64,000 nt of DNA from Epiperipatus broadwayi. Taxonomy: Eukaryota; Onychophora; Udeonychophora; Euonychophora; Peripatidae. The first letter of the stretch is position 1; every line of letters begins with the position of its first letter. A program made the translations under genes and the position numbers. Where the stretch lies: contig JAQFVV010012477.1 in assembly GCA_028023455.1 (NCBI GenBank), positions 2,811,365-2,875,364 of the forward strand, in the 5' to 3' direction. Under the pieces are notes generated by a model. The model did not search any database, was not told the origin of the DNA, and worked only from the letters and a program-made list of their open reading frames with translations. Positions 24,401-34,522 of this stretch are shown one piece after another.

Positions 24401-25514
24401 TTTCTACTTTGTTATAAACTTTCTTTTTAAGTCTTTTGCTATCAAATATTTTTATAATTATAAGTAGAAATTTATTTTTGAAAAAACTTTAATTCACTTT
24501 AATTGTCTGACAAATTATTAATATACTTTTTACAAACGAAACTAAAATGAATATAATATTAAAAGATGAATACATTTTTATGGCTGAGTTTGTTAATTGA
24601 CCAATCAAAAGATGTAAAACTTTAATTCACTTGGACAATATAAATTTAAAAAAATGTTTTCAAGGAAAGAGTTAGTTGTGTTTTAGAATTTATTTTTTGG
24701 ATAGTCTTGTTGACTTATGAATTAAGTGTAAACTTGATTGTTTTATTGACAAATTTAAGTTTACGATTATAATGTTTATATACATGCATAGAATTAACAA
24801 ATCAAAGTTGTTATTAAGATTTACATTGTTCAAGTTAAAATAGTTTATGTCTACTAATGTTTACTGCCTTGATAAAATAATTTAGTTCTTTCTTTAAAAC
24901 AGTGAATGGTGTACTTATTAATGATACTTTATTTTAATATGCAGAATTAGTATAATAGGAATAAATTTTACAACTAACAAATTAATTTTAACAATATCTG
25001 AAAACTTTTAAAACAACAATGAAATTGCTTGACCATATTGATAAAAATAAAATATACATTGCTTCGCTTTTTAATAAAATTATTATTACAAATGAAAGAT
25101 GGAAAAAAATAGCTTCTTCTATTATAATACCTTTCTGTCAGCTACATTCTTATGTATTTAATTTAATACAATAAATTATTGATAGTCTTATAAAGCTAGA
25201 AGTTCTTTAATCTTCTTCAGTCACCACTGAGATTTAATATCTGGCAGTTAAAAAACACAATTTAAGTATAATTTACACAATAATTCAAATGTTAGTAATA
25301 AAGTTTGTTCACAGTTATTAGTGATATAAAACTTAAAAATATAAAAGAGTTCAGATCATTTCAATCTGAAAGATTACACACTTTTTTATGTTTATTGTCT
25401 AATGTTTAAATGGGTGTGAACTTAGCAAAAAAAAAAATTCCTAATTAAATCGAGTGATCATGTGATTTTAAATCATTCATTTCATTTTTTAATGATACAT
25501 TGTCTCATGTTGTG
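21410..25514. other. Non-coding stretch with minor repeats
   Basis: Contains a TA-repeat-flanked small palindrome near 22365-22430, a 13-bp-stem hairpin near 23629-23669, and a two-copy repeat listed separately. No convincing gene. Confidence 0.45.
23990..24385. repeat. Two-copy direct repeat, period about 226 bp
   Basis: The tract from ACATATTGTAA at 24043 through AAATAGTAAGATTTTAGT to AAATTGA is repeated from about 24269. The preceding bases are also similar between copies. No coding capacity. Confidence 0.65.
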
Positions 25515-26525
25515 CTACAAAAATGATTGCAATATAATCTTTCGAAATTCTTTGTGGGTGCAAAAGTAAATGTAAAAGGAAAGGCAAAAATTACTGTATT
25601 CAAACATAATGCAGATGGAAATCATATGCTGAATAAAAAATAACAAAGAAATTTTTACAGAATATAATCTTATAAAAACGATAGATAGCATAGTCATAAC
25701 AAACATACTACCACTGAAAAGAAGTGAAATTAACATGCCATTTAGCAAAATGAACATGGACTTAAATTCTTTTAAATTTAATGATTTGTTGCAGAATGTT
25801 TTGCTTTTTACTTGATAATATTTAGTCATTACACAAACATTTAAAATAAAAGCTATCAATAAAGGAAAAGCATATAGAATTAAAAGATGGCATAATAACA
25901 TTGACATGTATAAATAAGAAAATAAAAAATTAGAATCCATTCTCCATACTGTAATACGTTGATTTTTATAGCACACATCATAAAGTACATGAAGATCTTT
26001 TAAATAGATACTAAATAAAATTGGGGAAAATATTGTAGCAATCTTGATTAGTTTAATTTTATTTGATGAGATCCATGTTTTATAGTCGTGTGGTCGATAT
26101 ATTCCAATAAATCTATAAATTGTGATCCAAAGTATAGCAATTATGCTACAACTTGCTAAACCATATTCCAGGGGAAATAACATTTTACTGTTATAATATA
26201 AAAGCCATGGATGAAATTTCATAATGTCGGCCATGTGAAAGAAAAAAGGTAAGTGAGAATTTATAATTACAAAATCTAATACAGAAACAAGAATAAACAT
26301 CTTTTTCATATTAATATCAAAATTAATTTTTCTAAATACAATAATATTTAAAATGTTACCAATAAAACCAAAGCCCCATAAAACTGGCCAAATTTTGATT
26401 ACTATTAACTGATATGTTGAGCGAAAGAAAATATGATCATTAAATATGGTTGTAGAATTTAAAATTTTAAAGATACTACAATTAATTTCGGTAGTATAAT
26501 TAATACTATAAGAATCACGACTCAT
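25515..26525 (-). CDS. Rhodopsin-class (class A) GPCR, divergent, possibly peptide receptor-like
   Basis: An uninterrupted 336-residue protein with seven hydrophobic helices, and the only intact gene in the window. The extracellular N-terminus has three N-glycosylation sequons (N9, N15, N23). TM1 (about 40-64) has G56-N57. TM2 has L-x-x-x-D style D84. TM3 ends YRFIGIYRP, with R138 kept but the acidic residue of DRY replaced by Y137. TM5 has P221. TM6 lacks the CWxP motif. TM7 reads SNFCLSFYIYF, so the NPxxY position is SFYIY, and helix 8 is HKEFRK. The cysteine normally at the start of TM3 is missing (about S113), although C185 in extracellular loop 2 remains. The overall pattern recalls invertebrate FMRFamide-receptor-like orphans, but the ligand is unknown. 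The start at 26525 places a complete N-terminus before TM1. No introns are needed, so it is either a naturally intronless gene or a retrocopy. Repeat-rich sequence lies on both sides. Confidence 0.85.
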   Translation of the reverse strand: MSRDSYSINYTTEINCSIFKILNSTTIFNDHIFFRSTYQLIVIKIWPVLWGFGFIGNILNIIVFRKINFDINMKKMFILVSVLDFVIINSHLPFFFHMADIMKFHPWLLYYNSKMLFPLEYGLASCSIIAILWITIYRFIGIYRPHDYKTWISSNKIKLIKIATIFSPILFSIYLKDLHVLYDVCYKNQRITVWRMDSNFLFSYLYMSMLLCHLLILYAFPLLIAFILNVCVMTKYYQVKSKTFCNKSLNLKEFKSMFILLNGMLISLLFSGSMFVMTMLSIVFIRLYSVKISLLFFIQHMISICIMFEYSNFCLSFYIYFCTHKEFRKIILQSFL

Positions 26526-27405
26526 GTTTTCTTTATTTAATACAGATTTGATTATAAACGGAAGTACTATATTTATTTGTTTGTGTCTTCAATTTTCAAA
26601 ACACCTTAGTTACAAAATATTTAATCAATAAATTATAGTAAAATGAAATATCATATTTTATATGTACAAGCTTAAGCTTATTTATTAATGACATTGATTT
26701 ACTCATTTTACTTTTTCTAAGTTTTTACTTTACTATTTCTGAATTAATTAGTAACTTTTTATTTCTTTCTTTTTTTGTAGAGGAAAAAGGGTAGCCTCTG
26801 TGTGTGTAACTGAAATACAAGAAAACTGTTTGCACATATATATATGCTTAACGGTACATTTAATATTAAACAATCTTTTTTACTTTTAAATTATTTAATT
26901 TTTATTGCTTTTCGAAAGAGATACAAATTATATATTTAGGATATACCATTAAATTAGGATAAGTAATTGTAATATGGTCAATGCTTTAAATAGAATATTA
27001 AATTCCTTTTTTTTTTTTTATGTTTTTGATAGAGAAATAAAAACATTTTCACAATTTCTAAGGAAACTTCTTTTAGCTTTAACTTTACATGTATCTTCAT
27101 TATACAAAAAATATCAGTTGATGTACTGATTTAGAAATTGAAAACAGAGTTATTATATGGCTATACATCTCGAAATGCATCTTGGAGGTCATTTGTCTTT
27201 TATTATATCTTTATGTATGTGAATTTGAAAAGAATGGGGAAGTATGGACGTGTTTGTTATATTTATATCTCTTGATATTCATTGTTAGGCATACAATAAT
27301 CAATTCTAAATTAGAGAAGTGATCTGTTTATGATAAGAAATTAGTGATTCACAAAATAAATATTTGATCATTTTTGAGTTATTATTTGAAAAAAAAATTA
27401 AAATG
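26526..27405. other. 5' flank of the GPCR and non-coding DNA
   Basis: AT-rich. No clear promoter element can be picked out because TATA-like strings are everywhere. No other gene seen. Confidence 0.4.
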
Positions 27406-27413
27406 CTTTAGTG

Positions 27414-27844
27414 CAGGGTTGCCCAAACCGTAGCTCGCGAGTTACATGTGGCTAGCGCAACCGTTCAATGTGGCTCGCATTGCACTCTTCAAGAAAAATT
27501 GATAAAATATTTTATGTTCTTTGATGCCACATGCACACACTAAAAAATAAACATTTTTACAATACAAACGATAACGATATGCAGTGTCAGGTTTCACATT
27601 AAATAAAATAATTAAAATATACTTTTCCTGTAATTGTAATTTATATGTAAGTTAACAAATTTTTAATAAATAAAATGTATTTACATTTTTTTTTCTTTTT
27701 AACATATTACACCGGTTTTTTCTTTTTTAGTTTGTGAATTATGTTTATAAATGGAATATGAAAAATGCAATATATAATTGTGGCTTCCCAAATTTTTTTA
27801 CATTCTCAACTGGCTCGCGTCAAGTTAAAGGTTGGGCATCCCTG
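27414..27844. mobile_element. hAT-type MITE with perfect 8-bp target duplication
   Basis: The ends are inverted repeats: CAGGGTTGCCCAAACC at 27414 and, at the right end, GGTTGGGCATCCCTG finishing at 27844. CTTTAGTG flanks both sides (27406-27413 and 27845-27852), the 8-bp duplication expected of hAT transposases. The element is 431 bp, contains repeated GGCTCGC-type motifs near the ends and encodes no transposase. It needs an autonomous hAT elsewhere. Confidence 0.92.
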
Positions 27845-28050
27845 CTTTAGTGTAAAAGAATCAGCCGTTTTTTATTGCTGATAGATGAATTTAATAGAAC
27901 CAATTTTTATACAAGGAATAATATAATATATCTTTCCTATATCAGATTGAGAATCTTCATCTAATACTGATGATTCAACATAACATATATAAATAATTGT
28001 ATCTTAAAAAGCTATCAGTAAAATTAATTAAAGTTGTTCTTTTTGTCTTG

Positions 28051-28150
28051 CGTTGTTAGCCGAGAGGTATCGCAGCTTCCATACAAGCAAGTAGTTGGTT
28101 GCAGACGGTTGTGGGTTCGCGTCCCGGCCGATGCTATGACATATGGAAAA
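28051..28150 (+). other. tRNA-like sequence, possible SINE head
   Basis: A box-like TAGCCGAGAGG (28057-28067) and B box-like GGTTCGCGTCC (28114-28124) are spaced as in a class II tRNA with a long variable arm, and an A-run follows at 28145. A T-arm of three to four pairs is possible, but the acceptor ends do not pair, so it is not a functional tRNA gene. A tRNA-derived SINE or tRNA pseudogene is most likely. Confidence 0.5.
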
Positions 28151-28499
28151 AAAAAGTTGTTTTTTTTTTAAGAAAAGACGTCTCACTGTTATAGTTCATT
28201 ATGGTTAGATAAACCTGATATCCCTAATGTTGATAGTCCTAAATTCATAAATCTATACTTAAAATATATGATTAAGTACTAAGAAAGAATTATGTTGGTG
28301 AATTTTAAGAGATCATACTTTAAAAAAAAATGAAGAAACAAATACTGTATCTGAGTATTATAGATGCTTTATAATTTGTATTCTACTTCCTATAAAAAAA
28401 AAAATGGTCAAAATTATTGCCTTATACAGCAACAATATTGCGATTAGCCAACTGTATATGTATCAATAATTTAGTATGGAATAAATTATTCAAGTCAAA

Positions 28500-28800
28500 G
28501 AATAAAGAGAACAACCAGACTAGTATATATATATTTATAATATTTGAATACAAGTATAATGAATACACTGAACTTTAGATATATTTAGAAGAAATTTGAA
28601 CACAGACTTTTAAATTCCCTTCAGCTATCCATTGTATTTTATAGAACCAATACACGTGACCACATTTATATGAACAGGTTAAATGATCTCCAATATATAT
28701 ATATATTGAAACAGGAATACTGTTCCTCATATAAATATCCATAAGAACACCCCCCCATTCAATAACGTCTAGCATGATTCGGTCTAATTGGAAACGCAAT
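28500..28800 (-). repeat. Family-2 repeat, solitary degraded unit
   Basis: On the minus strand this carries the family-2 landmarks: TTGGAGATCATTTAA near 28690, TATAAATGTGGTCACGTG, and a CCATTG/TAGCTGAAGGGA-type segment. The ribozyme core is too mutated to recognise (only GTTTCAATATAT-like sequence remains). A short open frame across it is not a gene. Confidence 0.6.
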
Positions 28801-29263
28801 AAAGTTGTGATTCGTTAAAAATGGAAATTAAAATCATATTTTTGATTTTTAATATTGATGGATTTAAATAAAATGTTATATCGTCTTGTTTTATTTTTTT
28901 TTTTATCTGTCTCAATAAAAAAAGAAAGAAATTAATTATCCAATCATTAAAAAGAAAAAAAAAAAGGATACTTGAGTTAAACTGAGGCAGTATTCAAATT
29001 AGACACGTCGTTGAAGAAAGAAGAAATTTTTTTCTCTCTATCGTTTTACACAGAGGGCTTTAACAAGACGTGAAAATAAAAATAAAAAGTTTTACTAGAG
29101 AAATTATCATGAAACTGGAATAAATTAAATGCTTCAATCTCTCCACGCTACACCATGACTTTCTATTAATGAAATAGCCTGCCTTCGTTTGAATAAAATG
29201 GACCGTAAAACTGGAAGGTAACTTTTATAAAATATTAAAACATAAGTCTCAAATATTACAAAA

Positions 29264-29520
29264 TGAATTATTGTATAAGCTATAAATGCTTGACTGCTTA
29301 TAAGGTTCTTACCTTAAATAAATTATTGTATAAGTTATAAGTGCTTGACTGCTTATAAGGTTCTTACCTTAAATGAATTATTGTATAAACTATAAATGCT
29401 TGACTGCTTATAAGGTTCTTACCTTAAATAAATTATTGTATAAGTTATAAGTGCTTGACTGCTTATAAGGTTCTTACCTTAAATGAATTATTGTATAAAC
29501 TATAAATGCTTGACTGCTTC
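29264..29520. repeat. 55-bp tandem repeat with 110-bp higher-order pattern
   Basis: About 4.5 copies of a 55-bp unit containing GCTTGACTGCTTATAAGG. Two variants alternate strictly, CTATAAATG and TTATAAGTG, so the recent amplification unit was 110 bp. Confidence 0.9.
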
Positions 29521-29640
29521 TAAATGAAATGCTCTATAAACAAAAATTTGTTGAGTTCAAATGTCTACCAATCAGTAATAATTCAAAAATGATGAAATAC
29601 TGTATAAATCACAAATATTTGGATATTTCTGGGTTTCTTG

Positions 29641-29870
29641 TAATGTGATAAAGATTATGTGTAAAAATATGCTTCTACATTGGCTAAGTTATAAATGCCT
29701 CAATTATCAAATGATAAATGCTCTATAAATGATGAATACTCTATAAATCATGAATATTTAAATGCTTCTAGACTTATTATAATGTAATAAAGTTTATGTG
29801 TAAAAATATGCTTCTACATTGGCTAAGTTATAAATGCCTCAATTATCAAAGGATAAATGCTCTATAAACC
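29641..29870. repeat. Two-copy repeat, period about 139 bp
   Basis: Units starting near 29641 and 29780 share ATGTGTAAAAATATGC and TTGGCTAAGTTATAAATGCC. The TATAAATGC phrases link it to the 55-bp array beside it, so both probably grew from one seed. Confidence 0.75.
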
Positions 29871-29964
29871 AAGAATTGTTGAGCTCAAATATTTATTAGT
29901 CAATAATGATTCATTAAATGAACAAATGAATCATTGTATAAACCATAAATGCTTTGCTGCTTCT

Positions 29965-30310
29965 AATTATCTTCTCTCCAGTGAATTCAAAATGAACTGT
30001 TAACTGAATTCGGAATGAATAATTATTAAATCAGAGTAATCACAAGCTTCTTCTCATAAAAAAAATTAATGAACTATCATTGAATTAGGATTTTCATAAT
30101 TATCTTCTCTCCAGTGAATTCAAAATGAACTGTTAATTGAATTCGGAATGAATAATTATTAAATCAGTATAATCACAAGCTTCTTCTCATAAAAAAATTA
30201 ATGAACTGTCATTGAATTAGGATTTTCATAATTATCTTCTCTCAAGTGAATTCAAAATGAATTGTTAATTAAATTCGGAATGAATTATTACTAGACCAGA
30301 ATGTTTACAA
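29965..30310. repeat. Three-copy repeat, period about 132 bp
   Basis: Units start near 29965, 30098 and 30230 with AATTATCTTCTCTC and share GAATTCGGAATGAAT. The last copy is truncated. With the two preceding arrays it forms a small satellite-like district. Confidence 0.85.
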
Positions 30311-30359
30311 GTTTATTCTTTAATTGTTATCTAATAAATTTTTGTTACTAAAAATTAAA

Positions 30360-30720
30360 TTGGTTGTCCAGTTATCCAATTCTATTTTGTTTATCTATCA
30401 CATCACTCACCAATTATAGCACTGGTTCATGAGAATCTCATGTTCTCTGAGCTACGTCAGACATAGCTAGACCAAGGCCAGTCAGGTTGTAGTAAGACAG
30501 AACTCTAATGGCGCTGTTTGGAAAACCAAACATACAAATGTTTAGATGTTCCCAGTCTCTATTGTACTACATCCTCTGATGAGCAGGAAATATTGTTGTA
30601 GGTGCCATTAACATCTGCATTAGGAATGTCAATTGATAGTTCCTTCCTACAGCATGCTCATCAGAAAATTGTTACAACTGAGGTAATAAAACGGTTGTAT
30701 GGCGGTCCGGTTACAATATA
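30360..30720. other. GC-richer repeat-like segment before family 1
   Basis: Less AT-rich than its surroundings, with an inverted pair around CTGATGAGCA / TGCTCATCAG (about 30573 and 30650). Probably part of the same composite element as the adjacent hammerhead repeats. No coding region seen. Confidence 0.4.
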
Positions 30721-30775
30721 TATATATAGAGTAAGTTAAAAACAAACTCTTATTAAGCTTCAAAAATACACTCAA

Positions 30776-30815
30776 CCTCAGACTGCGGTTTCTGCCTCTA
30801 GCATCATCAGTGAGG
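30776..30815 (-). ncRNA. Hammerhead ribozyme, family 1 (inverted copy)
   Basis: On the minus strand: CCTCA, CTGATGA, stem II TGC / GCA with loop TAGAG, GAAA, stem III ACC..AGT with one mismatch (the direct copies have ACC..GGT), cleavage residue C, TGAGG. Stem I is a perfect 5 bp. Confidence 0.75.
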
Positions 30816-31207
30816 TGCTAGGGAATAAAAAATACTAGAACTAGTCCAGCATTTTATCAATGCATAACTATTGAGAAGAAAATCTGAAACTTTCAGACAT
30901 TTAAATGTCCAAAAATCCAGCTATCTAACTCAAATAGCAGTATGGGACTGAACTAAGTTCAGATACACCATATATTAATAGCTCTAGCAATATAAAATCG
31001 CCAAAGCATTAATAGCAAAAAACTAAAATTAAATTGCTAGAGCTATTAATATATGATGTATCTGAACTTAGTTCAGTCCCATACTGCTATTTGAGTTAGA
31101 TAGCTGGATTTTTGGACATTTAAATGTCTGAAAGTTTCAGATTTTCTTCTCAATAGTTAGGCATTGATAAAATGCTGGACTAGTTCTAGTATTTTTATTC
31201 CCTAGCA

Positions 31208-31247
31208 CCTCACTGATGACGCTAGAGGCAGAAACCACGGTCTGAGG
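31208..31247 (+). ncRNA. Hammerhead ribozyme, family 1 (first direct copy)
   Basis: CCTCA (31208-31212) pairs with TGAGG (31243-31247). The core is CTGATGA at 31213, GC/GC stem II with loop TAGAG, GAAA at 31231, stem III ACC/GGT around a 2-base loop, cleavage after C31242. Beyond an internal loop (TAGCA opposite TTGA), CCC and GGG extend stem I, the layout in which natural type I hammerheads make their activating loop contact. Confidence 0.85.
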
Positions 31248-31576
31248 TTGAGGGTATTTTTGAAGCTTCATAAGAGTTTGTTTTTAACTTACTCGATATA
31301 TAACATTTATAAATAGGAGCTTTATTAAAATTAGATCATCTGACTTGATTTTTTATCAATTTAATTTTAGTTTTTTGCTATTAATGCTTTGGCAATTTTA
31401 TATTGCTAGAGCTATTAATATATGGTGTATCTGAACTTAGTTCAGTCCCATACTGCTATTTGAGTTGGATAGCTGGATTTTTGGACATTTAAATGTCTGA
31501 AAGTTTCAGATTTTCTTCTCAATAGTTATGCATTGATAAAATGCTGGACTAGTTCTAGTATTTTTATTCCCTAGCA

Positions 31577-31616
31577 CCTCACTGATGACGCTAGAGGCAG
31601 AAACCGCGGTCTGAGG
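31577..31616 (+). ncRNA. Hammerhead ribozyme, family 1 (second direct copy)
   Basis: The same structure as at 31208, with stem III the perfect palindrome ACCGCGGT (31603-31610) and cleavage after C31611. Cleavage at both direct copies would release an RNA of exactly 369 nt. Confidence 0.88.
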
Positions 31617-31737
31617 TTGAGGGTATTTTTGAAGCTTCATAAGAGTTTGTTTTTAACTTACTCTATATATAACATTTGTAAATAGTAGCTTTATTAAAAT
31701 TAGATCATCTGACTTGATTTTTTATCAATTTAATATA

Positions 31738-32364
31738 TATATGGAGCTGAAACAGCACTCATCCTTTGGTGCAAGTCATTATTTGCCCCACGCACACATT
31801 TATAATCAATGCTCAATTTATATTAAGATAGAAAACTTTCAAAATTTAATTGATAGGCTTCAATCTTCTCCACTCTTCATATTTGTGTTAGAGATGAAGA
31901 TCTAGACAAACGAATGAATGCTGATTCAGCATGAAATACATATATTGAGATCATTTTTTTTCTTCATATATATGAGGTCATGTGTATCGGTTATATAAAA
32001 TGGAATGGATAGCTGAAGAGAACTATAAAGGTTGTGTTCAAATTCCCTCTTAATACATCTAACATTCAGGATATATATTCTACGTTTTGAAATAGTATAG
32101 AATCAGCCTGAATTCTACCCATCCCACTTCTGTGTTGCTAAATAGAAATATTAAGGTCCTGCATATGAAGGATCAGATTGACTTAAAGTCAACATGTACA
32201 TGATTACAATGTTCGCATCAATTAGAGCTTTGAGTATTATATCATCAGATTTTCAATAATATGGATGGCTAAAGAATTTGAGAGTATAGCATATTGAAGC
32301 CTGTACATTAAAGACTGATGATTTGCTATTTTAATATAATATGAGCATTGATTATATATATATA
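31738..32364 (+). repeat. Family-2 repeat, about 1.3 units
   Basis: Plus-strand family-2 sequence, preceded by an opposite-orientation fragment (31738-31870). The ribozyme region at 31906-31955 has CGAATGA in place of CTGATGA, but stem II is perfect (ATGCT / AGCAT, loop GATTC) and GAAA is intact at 31933-31936. TTGAGATC, TCATGTGTATCGG and GGATAGCTGAAG follow, as in other units. It abuts the LTR element. Confidence 0.75.
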
Positions 32365-33746
32365 TTATAATGTTTTCCATTTTGCTAGGCCTCTACACGC
32401 TAATATAAACTGCGCATGAGTTGATCAAGCTATGTCAAAAAAGAAGAGGGTTATATTTCTATTCTAAAAACATAGCTATATTTCCTGATCAACTCGGCCT
32501 ATTAATTGTTGAGAATTATGCTATTGACAAAATCAGCTTTTAATTTATTTAATCTGGGCACCAGAATTCCTAAGAATTCACTGAAATCATCATATAACAT
32601 CTCACAAATAAAAAAAAAAAACTTTTAAACTAATCGGTATTACATCATACCGTAACGAGAATTATTTTTTTAAGATTATTATTCCTGGGCTTATTCAAAC
32701 ATATTGGCAAAGGTAAATTACATTTTTAAATCTTATTAAACTACTAATAGATTTAATAATAAAAAATAATAACTATTATTAATAACGCACAAATGAAAAT
32801 TGGTATTAGAAATACTTTTATTCTAATAGACTAAAAAAATATTTGAAATAAATTACTTATCAAGTTAATTAGAGAGAACACAACTCAGTCGTGAATCAAT
32901 TAATAAAAAACAATTTTACAATTACTGTTCATATCTAAATTTCCTCTAGAAATTTCCTTAAAAAAATGAATATCTCTTGTACAAGAAAATTAATGTCTCT
33001 ATCGGGATTGTTTAAACATACTTTTAGAAATTGTTTAAAAACGTTTAATTTGGTCACAATCAGGAGTAATGAAGTACAACTTACTGGTAAGTTTTGTGAA
33101 TTCAGTAGTAGATAACTATGCATAGTTTTTCGGGGTTGAATTGAGCTCACGGCCTTTGATTATTAGTTGGTCTTGGTGCTGGTTCCATAGGTTAGTCGCA
33201 TAAGCTTCTCTGGTGTCCATCAGTAATGATGTCAGCTAAAGCTCCTGTCTACTCTCGTATGAATAACTTTTTCATCATAGAGTGGTCTGGATTCTCTAAT
33301 CCAAAATCAACCAAAAGAATATCAGCTAAACCAAGACGTTCTTCAAACTGATCTCTGCCTTTTATACTCTCTAGAGGCCCAGTTTTCCGAGTTCTGTGCA
33401 TGCTAATATCATGGCATTTTGTGTTTATAATCTTATACAGTCTTTATGATTTTTCAATTACTAAGTTCTCATATTTTTTTTTCAAGTTTTTCAGCCATGT
33501 TTAATTAGCTAAAATATTTTTCTTTTAGCTTATCTTTTTACTTGCTTTTGGAATTTTTTTGTTCTCTCTAATTCTACTTTTATTTCCAGTTAAGTAAAAA
33601 AAAATACGAAAGAAAAATTTAACTTTCATTGTACGTTATTTTTTTAAAAAAAAATTATAGTAAAAAAAAATAACCTAAATTTACTTTTATTTTTTAGCTT
33701 TTACCAAATGCCAATATATTTGCAATGTATATAAATAAATGTTACA
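32365..33746 (-). mobile_element. LTR (3' LTR of a minus-strand element)
   Basis: About 1.38 kb, repeated at 35649-37024. On the minus strand it begins TGTAACATTTATTT and ends CGTTATAA-like. The flank ATATA (32360-32364) matches ATATA after the far LTR (37025-37029), giving a possible 5-bp target duplication, although the local TA repeat weakens this. A 71-codon frame at 32935-33150 (minus) recurs in the second LTR and is not a recognised protein. Confidence 0.75.
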
Positions 33747-34522
33747 ATACCACCAGTGCCAGGAGATGAGAATAAAATAGGGGTTTATACTAATTTTATT
33801 CTTAAGTTTTTTAAATTCATATTCGTGTTGTTGTTGTTTTGTTTTGTTTTTGTAGCAGTAGCATGCTGATATATTCCGTAGACTCATTCAACAAGCGACA
33901 TTCGGCTTTAACGCCCACTTTTAGGTCTAACACAGTGGGAATGGAAAATATTTCAACATTCATCTGTGTCCTTTCCGCTTAAGTGTAATAGTAACGATAA
34001 GAAGCCCAAGTTATAAGCACTAACGAGCGTTGCTCATTGTTTTGAGTCTTACAGGCTCACGGCAACTTGGTCCACCTTCCCCTTTATTGGGATCCCTGCT
34101 AGAAATAGTCTGATGGGCATATAAAGGTGGTCTTATGTTAATATACTGCATACTAGGACTTGGGGCTATGTTTTTCCCCTCTTCAGTAACCGCCTACCCG
34201 GTCAAATACTTGTGACTTACATCTACATCAGCCACGATCGTGTTTTTTTTTTTTTAGACATATCAAAAAAAATATACATACATTTTTTTTCTTTCTGGAA
34301 GTCATATTAAAAAAATATTTTTTATATTTTAATAATCAGGCTTTAATTAGTTAGTTAGTTTTTATAATTTTTAAAAAAAAATACTAGTTATTTTCCGGCT
34401 GTGAGTTTCTTTGGGTCATCGTTGTAACGTTCTTTATCATTACAACTTATTTGTAACGTTCTTTATCATTACAACTTATCTCAGGTTGTAGTTGTTAAAT
34501 CGAAGCCCGAGTTGGGTCGCCA
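33747..34522 (-). mobile_element. Non-coding internal region of the LTR element, with PBS
   Basis: Lies between the LTR copies and has no gag or pol frame, so the element is non-autonomous or heavily deleted. On the minus strand, TGGCGACCCAACTC (34509-34522) directly abuts the LTR end, as expected of a tRNA primer-binding site in Gypsy-like elements. The section 33880-34240 is notably less AT-rich. A 28-bp phrase containing AACGTTCTTTATCATTACAA is doubled near 34430-34490. Confidence 0.65.

Larger units (their letters stand above)
30722..31737. repeat. Family-1 hammerhead repeat: direct dimer plus inverted copy
   Basis: One unit is present three times: inverted at about 30722-31020, then direct at about 31036-31385 and 31386-31737. 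The direct copies are offset by exactly 369 bp at the ribozyme (31208 and 31577), and the repeat continues past the second ribozyme to TTTTTATCAATTTAAT. Shared landmarks include GAACTTAGTTCAGTCCC, TTTGGACATTTAAATG, TGCTGGACTAGTTCTAG and the hammerhead. The inverted pair forms a hairpin around 31025. No protein is encoded. Confidence 0.9.

Noticed and set aside
28051-28135. A functional tRNA gene
   Set aside because: The acceptor stem ends do not pair and the anticodon arm is not convincing.
30573-30660. CTGATGAGCAGGAAA and the inverted TGCTCATCAG as further hammerheads
   Set aside because: There is no room for stem II between CTGATGA and GAAA in the first, and no matching stem I or III for the second.
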